NCBI RefSeq assembly: GCF_907165045.1
Contig: NZ_CAJRAU010000002.1
Location: 744,001-808,000, forward strand
Length of the DNA: 64,000 bases
Source: Dyadobacter linearis
Lineage (GTDB): Bacteria > Bacteroidota > Bacteroidia > Cytophagales > Spirosomataceae
Direction of reading: 5' to 3'
Shown: in pieces, positions 37,938 to 48,600 of the stretch
Numbering within the stretch: the stretch's first letter is position 1
Layout: each line of letters opens with the position of its first letter
Notes under the pieces: model-generated
Databases searched by the model: none
What the model was told of the DNA's origin: nothing
Seen by the model: the letters and a program-made list of their open reading frames with translations, nothing else
Position numbers and translations under genes: made by a program

Positions 37938-40900
37938 ATGAAAAAACACCGATACCAGATAAGGCTGATTTACAGCGCTTTCAGAATGTCATTTTACCAA
38001 CTAATAATTGCCTTCATCTTCGCCAACATTTCCCTGGCGGGCCCGGTTGGCGCACAGGATATTCTAAATCAGCGTATTACGATCCAGGTTACGAATCAGG
38101 ATATGAAGTCTGTTCTGACCAGGCTAAATAAGCTGACGCAAGTGAAATTTACCTACAATTCGTCGCTGATCAGAACGCAGCAGAAGGTTTCCATTAATGC
38201 AGTTGAAAAGCCGCTGGCAGATGTGCTGAACGAGCTTTTCAAACCGATCAATATAACCTATAAGATTGATGGTAAGCAGGTTATACTGATCAAAAACGAA
38301 CCTGATCAGGGTATTAATCTGATTGATATCCGAAATCCATCCAATATCGACCGCACGATCACTGGTAAGGTCCTGGACGAAAAAGGCCAGCCGTTGCCGG
38401 GGGTTAGTATTGTGGTAAAAGGACTCAAAACCGGTACTTCAACCAATACGGAAGGTAGTTTCGAAATCGGCGTACCCGATGCGGGCGGCGCACTCATACT
38501 ATCTTATGTGGGTTACACAGTTCAGGAAGTGGCGCTCGGCAGTCAGTCTGTGTACGAAGTAACCATGCAGCCGGACGTGCGGAACCTGGAAATGGTAGTC
38601 GTCACTGCCCTGGGTATTAAAAAGGATGCCAAAAAGCTGGGTTATTCAACCGCGACTATTAATACAGAGGAACTTACCACGAACAGAACGACTAATTTAG
38701 GAAACAGTTTGCAGGGAAAAGTAGCAGGTTTGAATGTAACTCCACCAGCGAGCGGCCCAGGCGGATCGACCAAGATCCGTATCCGCGGCCAGTCTTCATT
38801 TGGCGGCAACAACTCGCCCCTAATCATTGTAAACGGCGTTCCGATCAATAATAGCAGCGTTTCAGCGGGTGGATCGAATGGAAATGGCACAGGTAACCCT
38901 ACCGGCGGCTCGTCGGATGCAGGCGACGGGTTGCAGAGTATTAATCAGGATGATATTGAGTCGATGACGGTCCTGAAAGGTGCGGCTGCGGCGGCCCTAT
39001 ATGGTTTTCGGGCGAAAGATGGGGCGATTATTATCACGACCAAAAGCGGAAGCCGGACTACCGGTATCGGCGTGGAGGTCAACTCCAATTTCCAGGCTCA
39101 GGAAGCGCTCGATTATACCGATTTTCAATATGAATATGGCCAGGGAGAATTTGGGAAACGGCCAACCAACGTTGCGGAGGCACAAAGTTCTGGTGTTTTT
39201 GCTTTTGGTGAAAAATTCGATAATGCCCCTACCCCGCAGTTTGACGGGAGTATCCAGCCTTATTCACCTCACAAAGACCGCATTAAAAAGTTTTACCGCA
39301 CAGGTACCAGCTTCACCAATTCCATTGCGCTTTCGGGTGGAAATGAGAAGGGAAATTTCAGGCTTTCGTTTGCCAATACCGACGCGAATGCGATCATGCC
39401 GAATTCTGATTACCACAAAAGAATCTTTAACCTCGGCCTGAACTACAAGTTCTCTAAAAAACTATCTGCACAGGTTAATGCTAACTATTCAAACGAATAC
39501 AACAAAAACCCGCCGCAGATCGGTATCCAGGATATGAATGCCAATACGACCATCTACACGCTGGCAACGAGTATCGATACGGACTGGCTCAAAAACCGCA
39601 AAGATGCAAATGGTAACGAAATGCCGCTGGCTCGATTTACGAACCGAAATAACCCCTATTGGGTCGCCTACGACCGTTTCGAGAACGTGCGCCGCGACCG
39701 GATTTTCGGAAATACGTCGGTACGTTATGATTTTACAGACTGGCTTTTCGTTCAGGGCCGCATTGGTCAGGATTACTTCACGCGTCCGTATAACTATAAC
39801 CGTCCTACCGGTACCCGCTCTATCAGCGCTGTGACAACAGGTTTCAACGGATATTACTACCAGGATGTATCCACTTTCCGCGAGCGTAACCTGGATGTTC
39901 TGATTGGTGCCAACCGCAGTTTTAGTGATTTTGGGATAGATATTACATTGGGTGGCAACCAGATGCTGCAGGTAAGTGACAACGTGTCCACGGCTGTGAC
40001 CAACTTCTATGTTCGCGATCTGTATACCATTGCAAACGGGCAAGTGAAGACGCCGAATTACGGGTACAGCAAAAAGAAAGTAAACTCGATTTACGGTGCG
40101 GCCGAAATCTCCTACAAAGGCTTCCTCTTTGTGAACGTAACTGGTAGGAATGACTGGTTCTCGACCTTAAATCCGCAGTCCAACAGCTATTTGTACCCAT
40201 CGGTGAGCGGTAGCTTTGTATTCAGTCAGGCATTTGCAAATGCACCCAACTGGCTTAACTATGGTAAACTTCGCGCAGCTTACGCCGAAGTAGGTGGTGA
40301 TACGGATCCCTATTCCAATAATCTCTATTACGGTATCAATGCAAATCCATTTAACGGAACTGCATTGGGGAACCTGCCTTCGACCGTCAGCCCGAATGCG
40401 AACCTGAGACCATTGAAAGTAAAAGAAACAGAAGTTGGTCTTGAAATAAAAACCTTTGACAGTCGCCTGAACCTTGACATTTCCTTATACCGCAAAAATA
40501 CGATCGACGAGATTCTCAACGTGGATATTTCCAATGCTTCCGGTTTCAGCCAGACCAAGGTCAACGTTGGTAAGCTGCGTAACAAGGGGGTTGAATTTCT
40601 GTTGACTATCGTACCAACCAGAACAGACGGATTTACCTGGGAAACCAGCTTCAACGGAAGCTACAACATCAGCAAGGTAATCGAACTGGCACCAGGGCCG
40701 CCGCCACAACCGCGGTTTGATGTGGGTACAGGCGAGTTTTTCGGTATTGTTTCGCATGAAGTCGGCAAACCGCTTGCTTCGCTGCGCGGATTTGACTACA
40801 AAAAAGATGCGCAGGGCCGGATCGTTACTTCGGGAGGTTTGCCTCAGCAAGGTGAGCTCAAAACCTTTGGCAGTGCGATCCCCAAATGGGTTGGTGCATG

Positions 40901-41402
40901 GGTAAACTCCTTTAACGTGAGAGGAATACGCATCGGCACTCAGATCGATTTCAAGGCTGGAAATAAGATCCTCTCCAATTCTAACCTGAACTTCCTTCGG
41001 GAAGGATTGTCCAAAACTTCTCTGGTGGGTCGTGAAGGTGGCGTATTGCTGGAAGGCGTGAAAGCCGATGGGTCTGCCAATGATACCAGGGTGGAAGCGG
41101 AACAGTTTTACACCGCATACCGCAGCACCAACCTGGCTTCGCCTTTTGTTTACAATGGCGCTTTTGTAAGGTGGAGAACCATTTCGATCGGATATGATCT
41201 CTCCCGGTTCCTAAGAGAAAAAACCTTTATCAAGGGTCTGACCATTTCCGCCATGTGTAATAATGTGCTGATGATCAAAAAATACATCGATAACCTTGAC
41301 CCGGAAGCACAGGTATCCGCATCGGACAACCTGCAAGGCATCGAAACCCACACCCTTCCAACGACAAGGAGTTATGGGATTAATTTGAATTTGAAGCTAT
41401 AA
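37938..41402 (+). CDS. SusC/RagA TonB-linked transporter with STN signalling domain
   Basis: The 1154-residue protein has a signal region and then an STN domain of about residues 45-120 (ITIQVTNQDMKSVLTRLNKL, FTYNSSLIRTQQKVSI). A CarboxypepD_reg domain (ITGKVLDEKGQPLPGVSIVVKG), the TonB-box-like VVVTALGIKKD, a plug (LQGKVAGLNVTPPASGPGGS...PLIIVNGVPINN) and a barrel ending LNLKL follow. The STN domain fits control by the FecR/ECF pair immediately upstream. It is expected to pump a ligand through the outer membrane with its SusD partner, whose gene begins 112 bases downstream after a G-rich spacer. Confidence 0.96.
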   Translation: MKKHRYQIRLIYSAFRMSFYQLIIAFIFANISLAGPVGAQDILNQRITIQVTNQDMKSVLTRLNKLTQVKFTYNSSLIRTQQKVSINAVEKPLADVLNELFKPINITYKIDGKQVILIKNEPDQGINLIDIRNPSNIDRTITGKVLDEKGQPLPGVSIVVKGLKTGTSTNTEGSFEIGVPDAGGALILSYVGYTVQEVALGSQSVYEVTMQPDVRNLEMVVVTALGIKKDAKKLGYSTATINTEELTTNRTTNLGNSLQGKVAGLNVTPPASGPGGSTKIRIRGQSSFGGNNSPLIIVNGVPINNSSVSAGGSNGNGTGNPTGGSSDAGDGLQSINQDDIESMTVLKGAAAAALYGFRAKDGAIIITTKSGSRTTGIGVEVNSNFQAQEALDYTDFQYEYGQGEFGKRPTNVAEAQSSGVFAFGEKFDNAPTPQFDGSIQPYSPHKDRIKKFYRTGTSFTNSIALSGGNEKGNFRLSFANTDANAIMPNSDYHKRIFNLGLNYKFSKKLSAQVNANYSNEYNKNPPQIGIQDMNANTTIYTLATSIDTDWLKNRKDANGNEMPLARFTNRNNPYWVAYDRFENVRRDRIFGNTSVRYDFTDWLFVQGRIGQDYFTRPYNYNRPTGTRSISAVTTGFNGYYYQDVSTFRERNLDVLIGANRSFSDFGIDITLGGNQMLQVSDNVSTAVTNFYVRDLYTIANGQVKTPNYGYSKKKVNSIYGAAEISYKGFLFVNVTGRNDWFSTLNPQSNSYLYPSVSGSFVFSQAFANAPNWLNYGKLRAAYAEVGGDTDPYSNNLYYGINANPFNGTALGNLPSTVSPNANLRPLKVKETEVGLEIKTFDSRLNLDISLYRKNTIDEILNVDISNASGFSQTKVNVGKLRNKGVEFLLTIVPTRTDGFTWETSFNGSYNISKVIELAPGPPPQPRFDVGTGEFFGIVSHEVGKPLASLRGFDYKKDAQGRIVTSGGLPQQGELKTFGSAIPKWVGAWVNSFNVRGIRIGTQIDFKAGNKILSNSNLNFLREGLSKTSLVGREGGVLLEGVKADGSANDTRVEAEQFYTAYRSTNLASPFVYNGAFVRWRTISIGYDLSRFLREKTFIKGLTISAMCNNVLMIKKYIDNLDPEAQVSASDNLQGIETHTLPTTRSYGINLNLKL

Positions 41403-41513
41403 TAAGGGAGGAAAGGGAGGAAAGGGAGGAAGGGAGGAAGGGAGAATACTCATTTAATTATTCAATCATTCAATCATTCATCGCACCGGCGACCCGGTCA
41501 TTCAACATTAGAT
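41403..41513 (+). repeat. G-rich tandem repeat and ATTCAATC repeat between susC and susD
   Basis: Bases 41406-41442 contain five GGG tracts separated by 5-6 bases (GGGAGGAAA or GGGAGGAA units), which fits the G-quadruplex consensus on the coding strand and hence in mRNA. From 41460 to 41482 there is ATTCAATC repeated, then a small hairpin ACCGG/CCGGT (41485-41498) shortly before the susD start. Confidence 0.8.
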
Positions 41514-43046
41514 ATGAAAAGAACACTTATATACATTTCGGCGGTTTTGCTTTTGGCGGGGGTTAGTTCCTGCGACGAGGGTTTTGAAGATGTTAATAAA
41601 AATCCGGTACAGGCCACCAGCATTGATCCGATCTATCTTTTCTCCAATGCGGAGTTCTCTTCGGCCATTGCGACACAGCATTATCAGATGCAGATCGTCC
41701 AGCAGATTAATACGCCTTTTACGGGTGTAGTTGAAGGTGGAAACCACAATGTTGTGACGGATCCTAATTCCAATGCCAATTTCAATTCACTGTACCTGCA
41801 AAACGGACCGGTAAATGTGCTCACTACTGTGATCGCACAGACCAAAGACAATGCAGACCGATCCAATCTGTATAACATGTCGCGGATCTGGAAGGCATAT
41901 GTATTTATGGTTTTGGTAGATACCTATGGCGATGTGCCTTACTTCCAGGCCGGAAAAGCATTTCTGGAAGGTATTTATTTGCCCAAATACGATGACCAGA
42001 AGCTGATTTACGATGATATCCTCAAAGAACTGGTTGAAGGAACCAAAGGATTGGACGCATCGAAAGCGATCGAGAGCGGTGACCTGTTTTTCAAAGGAAA
42101 TATCGCGCAATGGAAAAAGCTGGGCAATTCACTCTTGCTGCGCGCTGCCATGCGTTACTCGAAAATTGATCAGGCGAAAGCAAAACAGTATGTTGCGATT
42201 GCAGTTGACGCGGCGAATGGGGGCCTCCAAAGTAGCAATGCCGACAATGCATTTATCGCATTTAACAGCACATTCAATCACCCCCTTGCCGGTTATTTCC
42301 AGGGAACAGAACGCGGCAACGTTTATATGGGCAAAGCGTTTATTGATTATCTGAAAACCACTGCTGATCCGCGCCTGAAAGTAATTGCTGTGAAGTATGA
42401 AGCGCCGGGAAATCCGCTCGCCACAGTGGGTGCCGAGGACACAAACCCCGCCAATCAGGAGGGAATGCCTTATGGCTATAACGAGTCAACCATCACTGCT
42501 ATACCTGGCTTTCCAGGTAAAATTGGTTCTGCTTTCAAATATTCGCAAATCAATCGCAGAACAGTTGGGAAGATCGATGCGCCGGAATTTTTTATCACTT
42601 ATTCCCAAACTTCTTTGCTGCTGGCAGAGGCTGTGCAGCGCGGCTGGGCAACCGGCGATGTAAAAGCACTGTACGAGGCCGGTGTGAAAGCACATATGGC
42701 GCAAATGACCACTTACGATGTTTCTGCCGCCATTCCCGAGGCAACGCAAACCGCCTACCTGGCTACAAACCCGTTTGTTGCTGCAAAAGCACTGGAACAG
42801 ATCAATAACCAATACTGGGTATCCTCCTTCCTGAACGGTTCGGAAGCCTGGGCAAACTTCCGAAGAAGCGGATTTCCGGTGCTGCCTGTCAACAATTATC
42901 CGGGGAAAGATCCTTCCGTTAAAGATTTTATCAAAAGGCTGGTTTACCCGGTCCGCGAAAGATCTGTGAACGAAGCCAACTATAAAGAAGCAATAGCAAG
43001 AATGGGCCCTGATGAGCTCGGAACGCCTATTTTTTGGGACAAATAA
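41514..43046 (+). CDS. SusD/RagB family outer-membrane lipoprotein
   Basis: The signal peptide ends in a lipobox (LLLAGVSSC) followed by DEGFEDVNKNPVQAT, the SusD-like_2 opening. The helical body includes YNMSRIWKAYVFMVLVDTYGDVPYFQAG, which matches the TPR-type SusD core, and AEAVQRGWATG. It ends LVYPVRERSVNEANYKEAI. It partners the SusC encoded upstream and probably captures the ligand that the downstream exported enzymes act on. It is related to the first SusD of the window but clearly distinct in sequence. Confidence 0.95.
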   Translation: MKRTLIYISAVLLLAGVSSCDEGFEDVNKNPVQATSIDPIYLFSNAEFSSAIATQHYQMQIVQQINTPFTGVVEGGNHNVVTDPNSNANFNSLYLQNGPVNVLTTVIAQTKDNADRSNLYNMSRIWKAYVFMVLVDTYGDVPYFQAGKAFLEGIYLPKYDDQKLIYDDILKELVEGTKGLDASKAIESGDLFFKGNIAQWKKLGNSLLLRAAMRYSKIDQAKAKQYVAIAVDAANGGLQSSNADNAFIAFNSTFNHPLAGYFQGTERGNVYMGKAFIDYLKTTADPRLKVIAVKYEAPGNPLATVGAEDTNPANQEGMPYGYNESTITAIPGFPGKIGSAFKYSQINRRTVGKIDAPEFFITYSQTSLLLAEAVQRGWATGDVKALYEAGVKAHMAQMTTYDVSAAIPEATQTAYLATNPFVAAKALEQINNQYWVSSFLNGSEAWANFRRSGFPVLPVNNYPGKDPSVKDFIKRLVYPVRERSVNEANYKEAIARMGPDELGTPIFWDK

Positions 43047-43073
43047 GCATTACTAACCCTTAATTTTTCATTT

Positions 43074-44006
43074 ATGCTAAAACAAAATTTGCTGGTGGGA
43101 GCGCTTGTGCTGCTGGGATTTACCGCCACAGCACAATCGATCTCCCCTACACCCGACCAGATCAAAGCCTACACCGCCGCGTGGAAAGGCGAGCGGATGC
43201 CCGACGGCCGCCCGAAAGTCTCCGACGCGATCCTAGCCCGGCTGAAAGACATTTCCATGGAAGAAGCCTGGGGTGTGCTGCGGAACAAAGGATACCATAA
43301 CCAATTCGAGGGCGACTGGCAGCTGATCCACACAGACAGTACTATGACCGGCCGCGTGGTAACCGCCCAATATGTGCCCTCCCGCCCCGATTTGCAGGAC
43401 TTAGTCAAAGAAACTGGTAAAAAAGAAGGTCGCGTGCAGACCGGCGGGACCAACTCCTGGCCAATTGATGTATTGAAAGAAGGCGACGTGTATGTGGCCG
43501 ACGGTTACGGGAAAGTGGCCGACGGTACATTGATAGGCGACAACCTCGGCAACTCCATTTATGCCAAATCAAAGCGCGGTGTTGTGTTTTACGGCTCAGT
43601 CCGCGATGTGGAAGGGTTGAGTGAGATCAAGGGTTTCAATGCGTGGATGAAAGGCCAGGATCCTTCGTATATCCAGCAAATGATGCTCGTCAATATCAAT
43701 ACACCGATCCGGATTGGCCGCGCGATCGTGCTGCCGGGTGATGTGGTACTGGCCAAGAAGTACGGTACCATTTTCATCCCCGCCCATTTGGTTGAAGAAC
43801 TCGTACTAACGTCGGAAGTGACAGCATTACGTGACGAATTTGGTCACCTGCGCCTGCGCGAAGGCAAATATACGCCGGGAGAAATCGATACGAAATGGTC
43901 GGACGCGATTCAAAAAGATTTCCTTAACTGGGTAAATAACTACCCCGGCAAGCTGCCGATGACGAAGAAGGAATTAGATGATTATTTAAAAGAGCGTAAC
44001 TACTGA
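43074..44006 (+). CDS. Exported RraA / HMG-CHA aldolase family protein
   Basis: The product begins with a signal peptide (VGALVLLGFTATAQ), unusual for a family best known from cytoplasm. The RraA-like fold includes VTAQYVPSRPD, DVYVADGYGKVADGTLIGDNLG and VFYGSVRDVEGL. The Gly155-Asp156 and Arg177-Asp178 positions match the glycine/Arg-Asp motif of class II pyruvate aldolases (HMG/CHA aldolase), so metal-dependent aldol cleavage or oxaloacetate-type decarboxylation is plausible; an RNase E-inhibitor role is not, since the protein is exported. It lies between susD and the dehydratase gene, likely in one operon. Confidence 0.85.
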   Translation: MLKQNLLVGALVLLGFTATAQSISPTPDQIKAYTAAWKGERMPDGRPKVSDAILARLKDISMEEAWGVLRNKGYHNQFEGDWQLIHTDSTMTGRVVTAQYVPSRPDLQDLVKETGKKEGRVQTGGTNSWPIDVLKEGDVYVADGYGKVADGTLIGDNLGNSIYAKSKRGVVFYGSVRDVEGLSEIKGFNAWMKGQDPSYIQQMMLVNINTPIRIGRAIVLPGDVVLAKKYGTIFIPAHLVEELVLTSEVTALRDEFGHLRLREGKYTPGEIDTKWSDAIQKDFLNWVNNYPGKLPMTKKELDDYLKERNY

Positions 44007-44054
44007 TCCTTCACGTTCGCCCAACTAACTGTTTTCTTAAACCATTCAGAAACT

Positions 44055-45539
44055 ATGAAAAGCATTTTAAACGAAATCATTGCGGGTAACAAAAAAGTGG
44101 AACAGGCTGAGAAGCAGGCGGCCATTGCGGAAATCAACAACCCCGCAACAAAACCAAGCAGGCGCAACTTTTTGCGTAACTCTGCCCTCGGCGGGATTGC
44201 GCTGGGTGGATTTATGTCCATGTCGACCGAGGATACCATTGCGCAAACAACCTCGAAAGTGAGCCGCGCCTCGAAGCCTTCGGATTTAAAAATAACCGAT
44301 CTCAGGTATTGCATTGTTCAGAATGTGGGCCGCACGCCCATTATCCGCATTGATACCAACCAGGGAATATACGGTCTCGGAGAAGTGCGCGACGGCGCCG
44401 ACGAGCGTTATGCATTGAGTTTGAAAGCACATTTGCTTGGCCACAATCCCTGTAACGTTGAACAGCTTTTTAGATCGATCAAGCAGTTTGGCTTCCACGG
44501 AAGACAGGCCGGTGGCGTTTGCGCTGTTGAAATGGCACTTTGGGACCTCTGCGGAAAAGCTTACGGCGTTCCCTGCTGGCAGTTGCTGGGCGGCAGGTAT
44601 CGTGATAAAGTAAGGCTGTACGCAGATACCCCCGAGTCGAACGATCTGAATGAGTTTAAAGAGAAGATCAAATTCCGTACGCAGGACCAGGGCTACACCT
44701 GGCTGAAAATGGACGTTTCGATCGGTATGCTGCGCAACAGTGAAAATGCGGTCGTCAACAATAAATTCTGGGGCGGCGGCTTCTCGCAGTGGGCGGGCGA
44801 TTACCATTCCTACGCGAATACCAAACACCCTTTCACCGCCATTCAGATCACTCAAAAAGGACTGGATGAAATGGCGAGGGTTGTGGAAGATGTGCGTAGT
44901 GTGATCGGTTACGAAATCCCATTATCCACTGACCATTACGGGCATTTTGATATCAATAACGGCATTCGGCTCGGAAAGGCGCTGGATAAATACCGCCTCG
45001 CGTGGCTGGAAGATATGGTACCCTGGGAATATACCGATCAGTGGAAAACCATTTCCGACGCGCTGGAAACGCCCACGCTGACCGGCGAGGATATTTATCT
45101 CCGGGAAGGTTTTAAAGCCCTGATCGAAAAACGGGCGGTTGATATTGTGCACCCGGACCTGGCTTCGTCGGGCGGTTTGCTGGAAACCAAACGTATCGGC
45201 GACTACGCGGAAGAGCACGGTATCGCGATGGCGATGCACTTTGCGGGAACGCCGGTAAGTTTTATGGCCAATGTGCATTGCGCGGCGGCAACCCAGAATT
45301 TTCTTGCACTGGAACACCATTCTGTGGATGTTCCGTGGTGGGAAAGTCTGGTGAAAACGACCGACGGACGCAAGCTGATCGACAAAGGTTATGCGCCCGT
45401 GCCGCTGGAAGCGCCGGGATTGGGGATCGAACTCGTTGACGAAGAGGTCAAAAAGCATTTGAATCCGAAAGACAAAAGCTTCTTCGCCCCCACTCCCGAC
45501 TGGAACGACAAACGCTCGCACGACCGGCTTTGGAGCTGA
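44055..45539 (+). CDS. Tat-exported enolase-superfamily (mandelate racemase/galactonate dehydratase-like) enzyme
   Basis: A Tat signal with twin arginines (SRRNFL, Arg36-Arg37) follows an unusual 30-residue polar N-terminal extension. The barrel shows three metal ligands, Asp293 (STDHYGHF), Glu319 (LAWLEDM) and Glu345 (LTGEDIY), and a His395/Asp368 dyad. The general base candidate is Lys218 in WLKMD. This fits acid-sugar dehydratases of the galactonate dehydratase type, which give a 2-keto-3-deoxy sugar acid. With the adjacent aldolase-like protein, the locus suggests sugar-acid breakdown outside the cytoplasm. The substrate cannot be assigned. Confidence 0.9.
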   Translation: MKSILNEIIAGNKKVEQAEKQAAIAEINNPATKPSRRNFLRNSALGGIALGGFMSMSTEDTIAQTTSKVSRASKPSDLKITDLRYCIVQNVGRTPIIRIDTNQGIYGLGEVRDGADERYALSLKAHLLGHNPCNVEQLFRSIKQFGFHGRQAGGVCAVEMALWDLCGKAYGVPCWQLLGGRYRDKVRLYADTPESNDLNEFKEKIKFRTQDQGYTWLKMDVSIGMLRNSENAVVNNKFWGGGFSQWAGDYHSYANTKHPFTAIQITQKGLDEMARVVEDVRSVIGYEIPLSTDHYGHFDINNGIRLGKALDKYRLAWLEDMVPWEYTDQWKTISDALETPTLTGEDIYLREGFKALIEKRAVDIVHPDLASSGGLLETKRIGDYAEEHGIAMAMHFAGTPVSFMANVHCAAATQNFLALEHHSVDVPWWESLVKTTDGRKLIDKGYAPVPLEAPGLGIELVDEEVKKHLNPKDKSFFAPTPDWNDKRSHDRLWS

Positions 45540-45548
45540 TCAACATGG

Positions 45549-45572
45549 TAGCCGGACATTCAGGTCCGGCTA
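45549..45572 (+). terminator. Hairpin after the dehydratase gene
   Basis: TAGCCGGAC (45549-45557) pairs perfectly with GTCCGGCTA (45564-45572) around a six-base loop, ten bases after the stop. It lacks a clear T run, so termination strength is uncertain. Confidence 0.6.
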
Positions 45573-45683
45573 TATCAAATTCCTCATTTCTGACAGCTGT
45601 TCGCTGTATTCAACAATACCAACCTGTTTTTTAAAGAAGAATTAGTGTTTACTTTACATAAGCGATGTTAGCTTTTTCGACTT

Positions 45684-48600
45684 ATGATCTCTTATTTAAA
45701 GAAAACCTTTCCCAATTCTTTCAATCCGCAGACGATACTTTTCTTCTTTCATAATTTTTTCATCAACGTCGGCACTACACTGGTTTATGTTTCTGCCAAT
45801 GTCCTGCTGCTTGAAAATCATCCTGAATACTCACTTCCGATTGCATATATAGCGGCTGCGCTGGCGGTGATGGCGGCCGGGAAAATTTATGAATATTTTG
45901 AACATCACCTGCTGCTCAAACGACTGAGCCTGGGCACGATGGTTTCGTCCCTGTTCATGGTTTTGGTGGTCATGGTATTGCTCTGGCTGGGCCACGGAAT
46001 CGCGACTGCTATTGCTGTCATGGTCGGTTACCGGATCATTTATCTGCTGATCAATCTTGAATTCTGGGGACTTTCGGCGCTTGTTTTTGATGTACGCCAA
46101 AGTAAGAGGCTGTTCAGCGTTATCGGTTCGGGGGATATGCCTGCAAAGGCGCTGGGTGCCGTACTGGCCGTGCTGATCCACTCCCCTTCTGTGCTCATGA
46201 TCCTGCTTGTTATTTCGCTGATTTTCTTTGCATTAGCTTTCTATACACAGTTACTTACATTCAGATTTACTGATATTCCGAATCCGCATCATGCACGTCC
46301 GCGGCAGGTTTCCGAGTCCGATTCCAGGATCATTCAGAAATACTTTGGCGGCAACAAATTGCTGACTTCGCTCTGTTTGGGAATGGTAGCGATCGCGGCG
46401 GCTGCGACGTGGATCGAGTACCATTTTTTTGTGAATGTCAAATACAAATTTCACAGCCAGCACGATGTGATCGTGTTCGTGGGCACATTGCTGGCGGCTA
46501 CTTACGGTATTTCGACGGTCGTTAAATTGCTGTTTTCGGGTAAAACCGTCGAGCGTTTTGGCGTGAAGCTGACGCTATATCTGTTGCCTCTCACTACTAT
46601 TTTCATCTCACTCGGACTGCTGATTTCTTCCTATTTCCGCAAGGATGAGCCTTCGTTACTTTTCTACTATTGCGCGGCTTACTTACTATTCGAGCTCGTC
46701 AGACGAACCATTTTTGACCCGGTTTTCCTCGTGCTTTTCCAGCCGCTTTCTACCAAAACCCGCTTGAAAGGGCATACTTTGGCGAAAGGATTATTTGAGC
46801 CAATGGGAATGCTGATCGCCGGTCTGCTGCTTTGGATCGTGTATTCTCAGCACCTGAGCAATATCAGCCTGACCTTCGACCTTTCGCTTTTGTTCGCGAT
46901 CGTTGCCCTTTCCATATTCCGGAAAGCCTACGGACACTACATTCAGGAGTTGAAATCGGCGATTGGGAAGCGATTTATCAGAAGTGGCGAGATGCCTTCA
47001 CCCGCCGAAGCTTTGCCAATTATTACCGAAAATCTCAAAAGCGAGCGTAAGGAAGAAGTATTGAATGCGATTGAGTGGCTGGCTAAAAACAAGGTTTCAC
47101 TGTTTCGCAAGAATGTGGATCTGCTGCTTCAAAATCCTGCGATACAAGTTCGGTTGAAAACTTTGCAGACGCTGGCCACACTTGAAAAGCCGGAGTTATC
47201 TGCCTCTTTTATTCATTACATCGAAGCCGAACCGGACACGGCCTGCCAGACGTTGGCTGTTCGCATTGCCTGCTCTACCTCCCGAATTTCCGACGAGCAA
47301 CTCGCCGGATTCCTCGCTCACCCGGATCTTGATATCGTCAAAGGCTGCATCATCGGCTGCTGGGAAGCTGGAAAAGCATTGCCGCTCGTACATGGGACAC
47401 TGCGTAAAATGTTCCTTTCGGGATCGGACACTCAGCAGATCGCGGCGCTCGAATGTGTGAGAATAATCGGTATTCATTCCCACGAAGAGCATATTAAGAA
47501 CTGCACAAAAAACGGTAGTCCGCAAGTACGTAATCTGGCCTTGGAAGTTGCAGCAGGCTCGGGATCTGCGCAATTATTACGCGAATTGAAACCGATGCTG
47601 AGCGGCTCACTGTCGCGCCCAACCGTTATCGCCCTGATCAAATCGGGCGATTCCGGGATAAGAATTGTGGAAGAATGGTTGCGTAATGACGAGTCAGGCG
47701 AGCATATCAGTATACTCATTAAAGTGGCTGAACGCACCAAACACGAATTTATACTTCAAATACTTTTTGACCTAATTAAAAATATATACCTTAATAAAAG
47801 TTCAAATAGTCAAATAAGTACAGATACGCGTTATAAGATCGATACTTTTATAAAGCTAGACGCATTAAAGGTCCTGACAAACTATTTGTTGGTCGCTGAT
47901 TATAAAGAAGTTGTAGCCACTTTCGTTGAGCAGGAACTGGTACATGCGTCACTTCTTCTATCTGGCATCGATGATACCAATGCTGACAAATCCTGGAATG
48001 AGTCGCTGGAATATGAACTGGAACTGACCGGTCAGCGGCTTTTTTACCTCTTCATGATGCAATATGATAAGGATTCGGTGCAGAATGCGTGGCGCGGGAT
48101 CCGGCATGCGAGTAAGGAAAAAAGGGCTAATTCGCTCGAAATGATCGAGAGCTTACTGCCACGCACACTGTACCCGGCTTTGCACGCGATATTTGAAAAT
48201 ATACCTGTGCAGAGAAAACGTGACGCACTGCGGCAATACGTCGGAAATCAGGAAGCTGTCGTTTCGATCATCCCCTATATATTAACCCACGCTGATCACA
48301 CTTTTACAAGCTGGACAGTCGCATTGGCGATCCGGCAGTTTGATCCGCAACAACACGATCCGGTGAGTTTGCAGCTTCTTGCCAACCACCCGTCCCGCCT
48401 GATCAGGGATGCAGTCCGTGAAAAATATGCGCAGCTGACACTTGATCCGAACCTGAAATTCAGCACTAACATTCCTATGAAACATACAGAAAGCACGCAG
48501 ACTATCTCCGAAATGGAGCGCGTGATCGTACTAAAAAGCACGCAGCTATTTTCTCAAACTCCCGAAAATGTGCTGAGCTCGATCGCACCGATTATGAAAG

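Noticed and set aside
43074-44006. RNase E inhibitor RraA
   Set aside because: The protein has a signal peptide and so cannot reach cytoplasmic RNase E; an aldolase-type role fits better.
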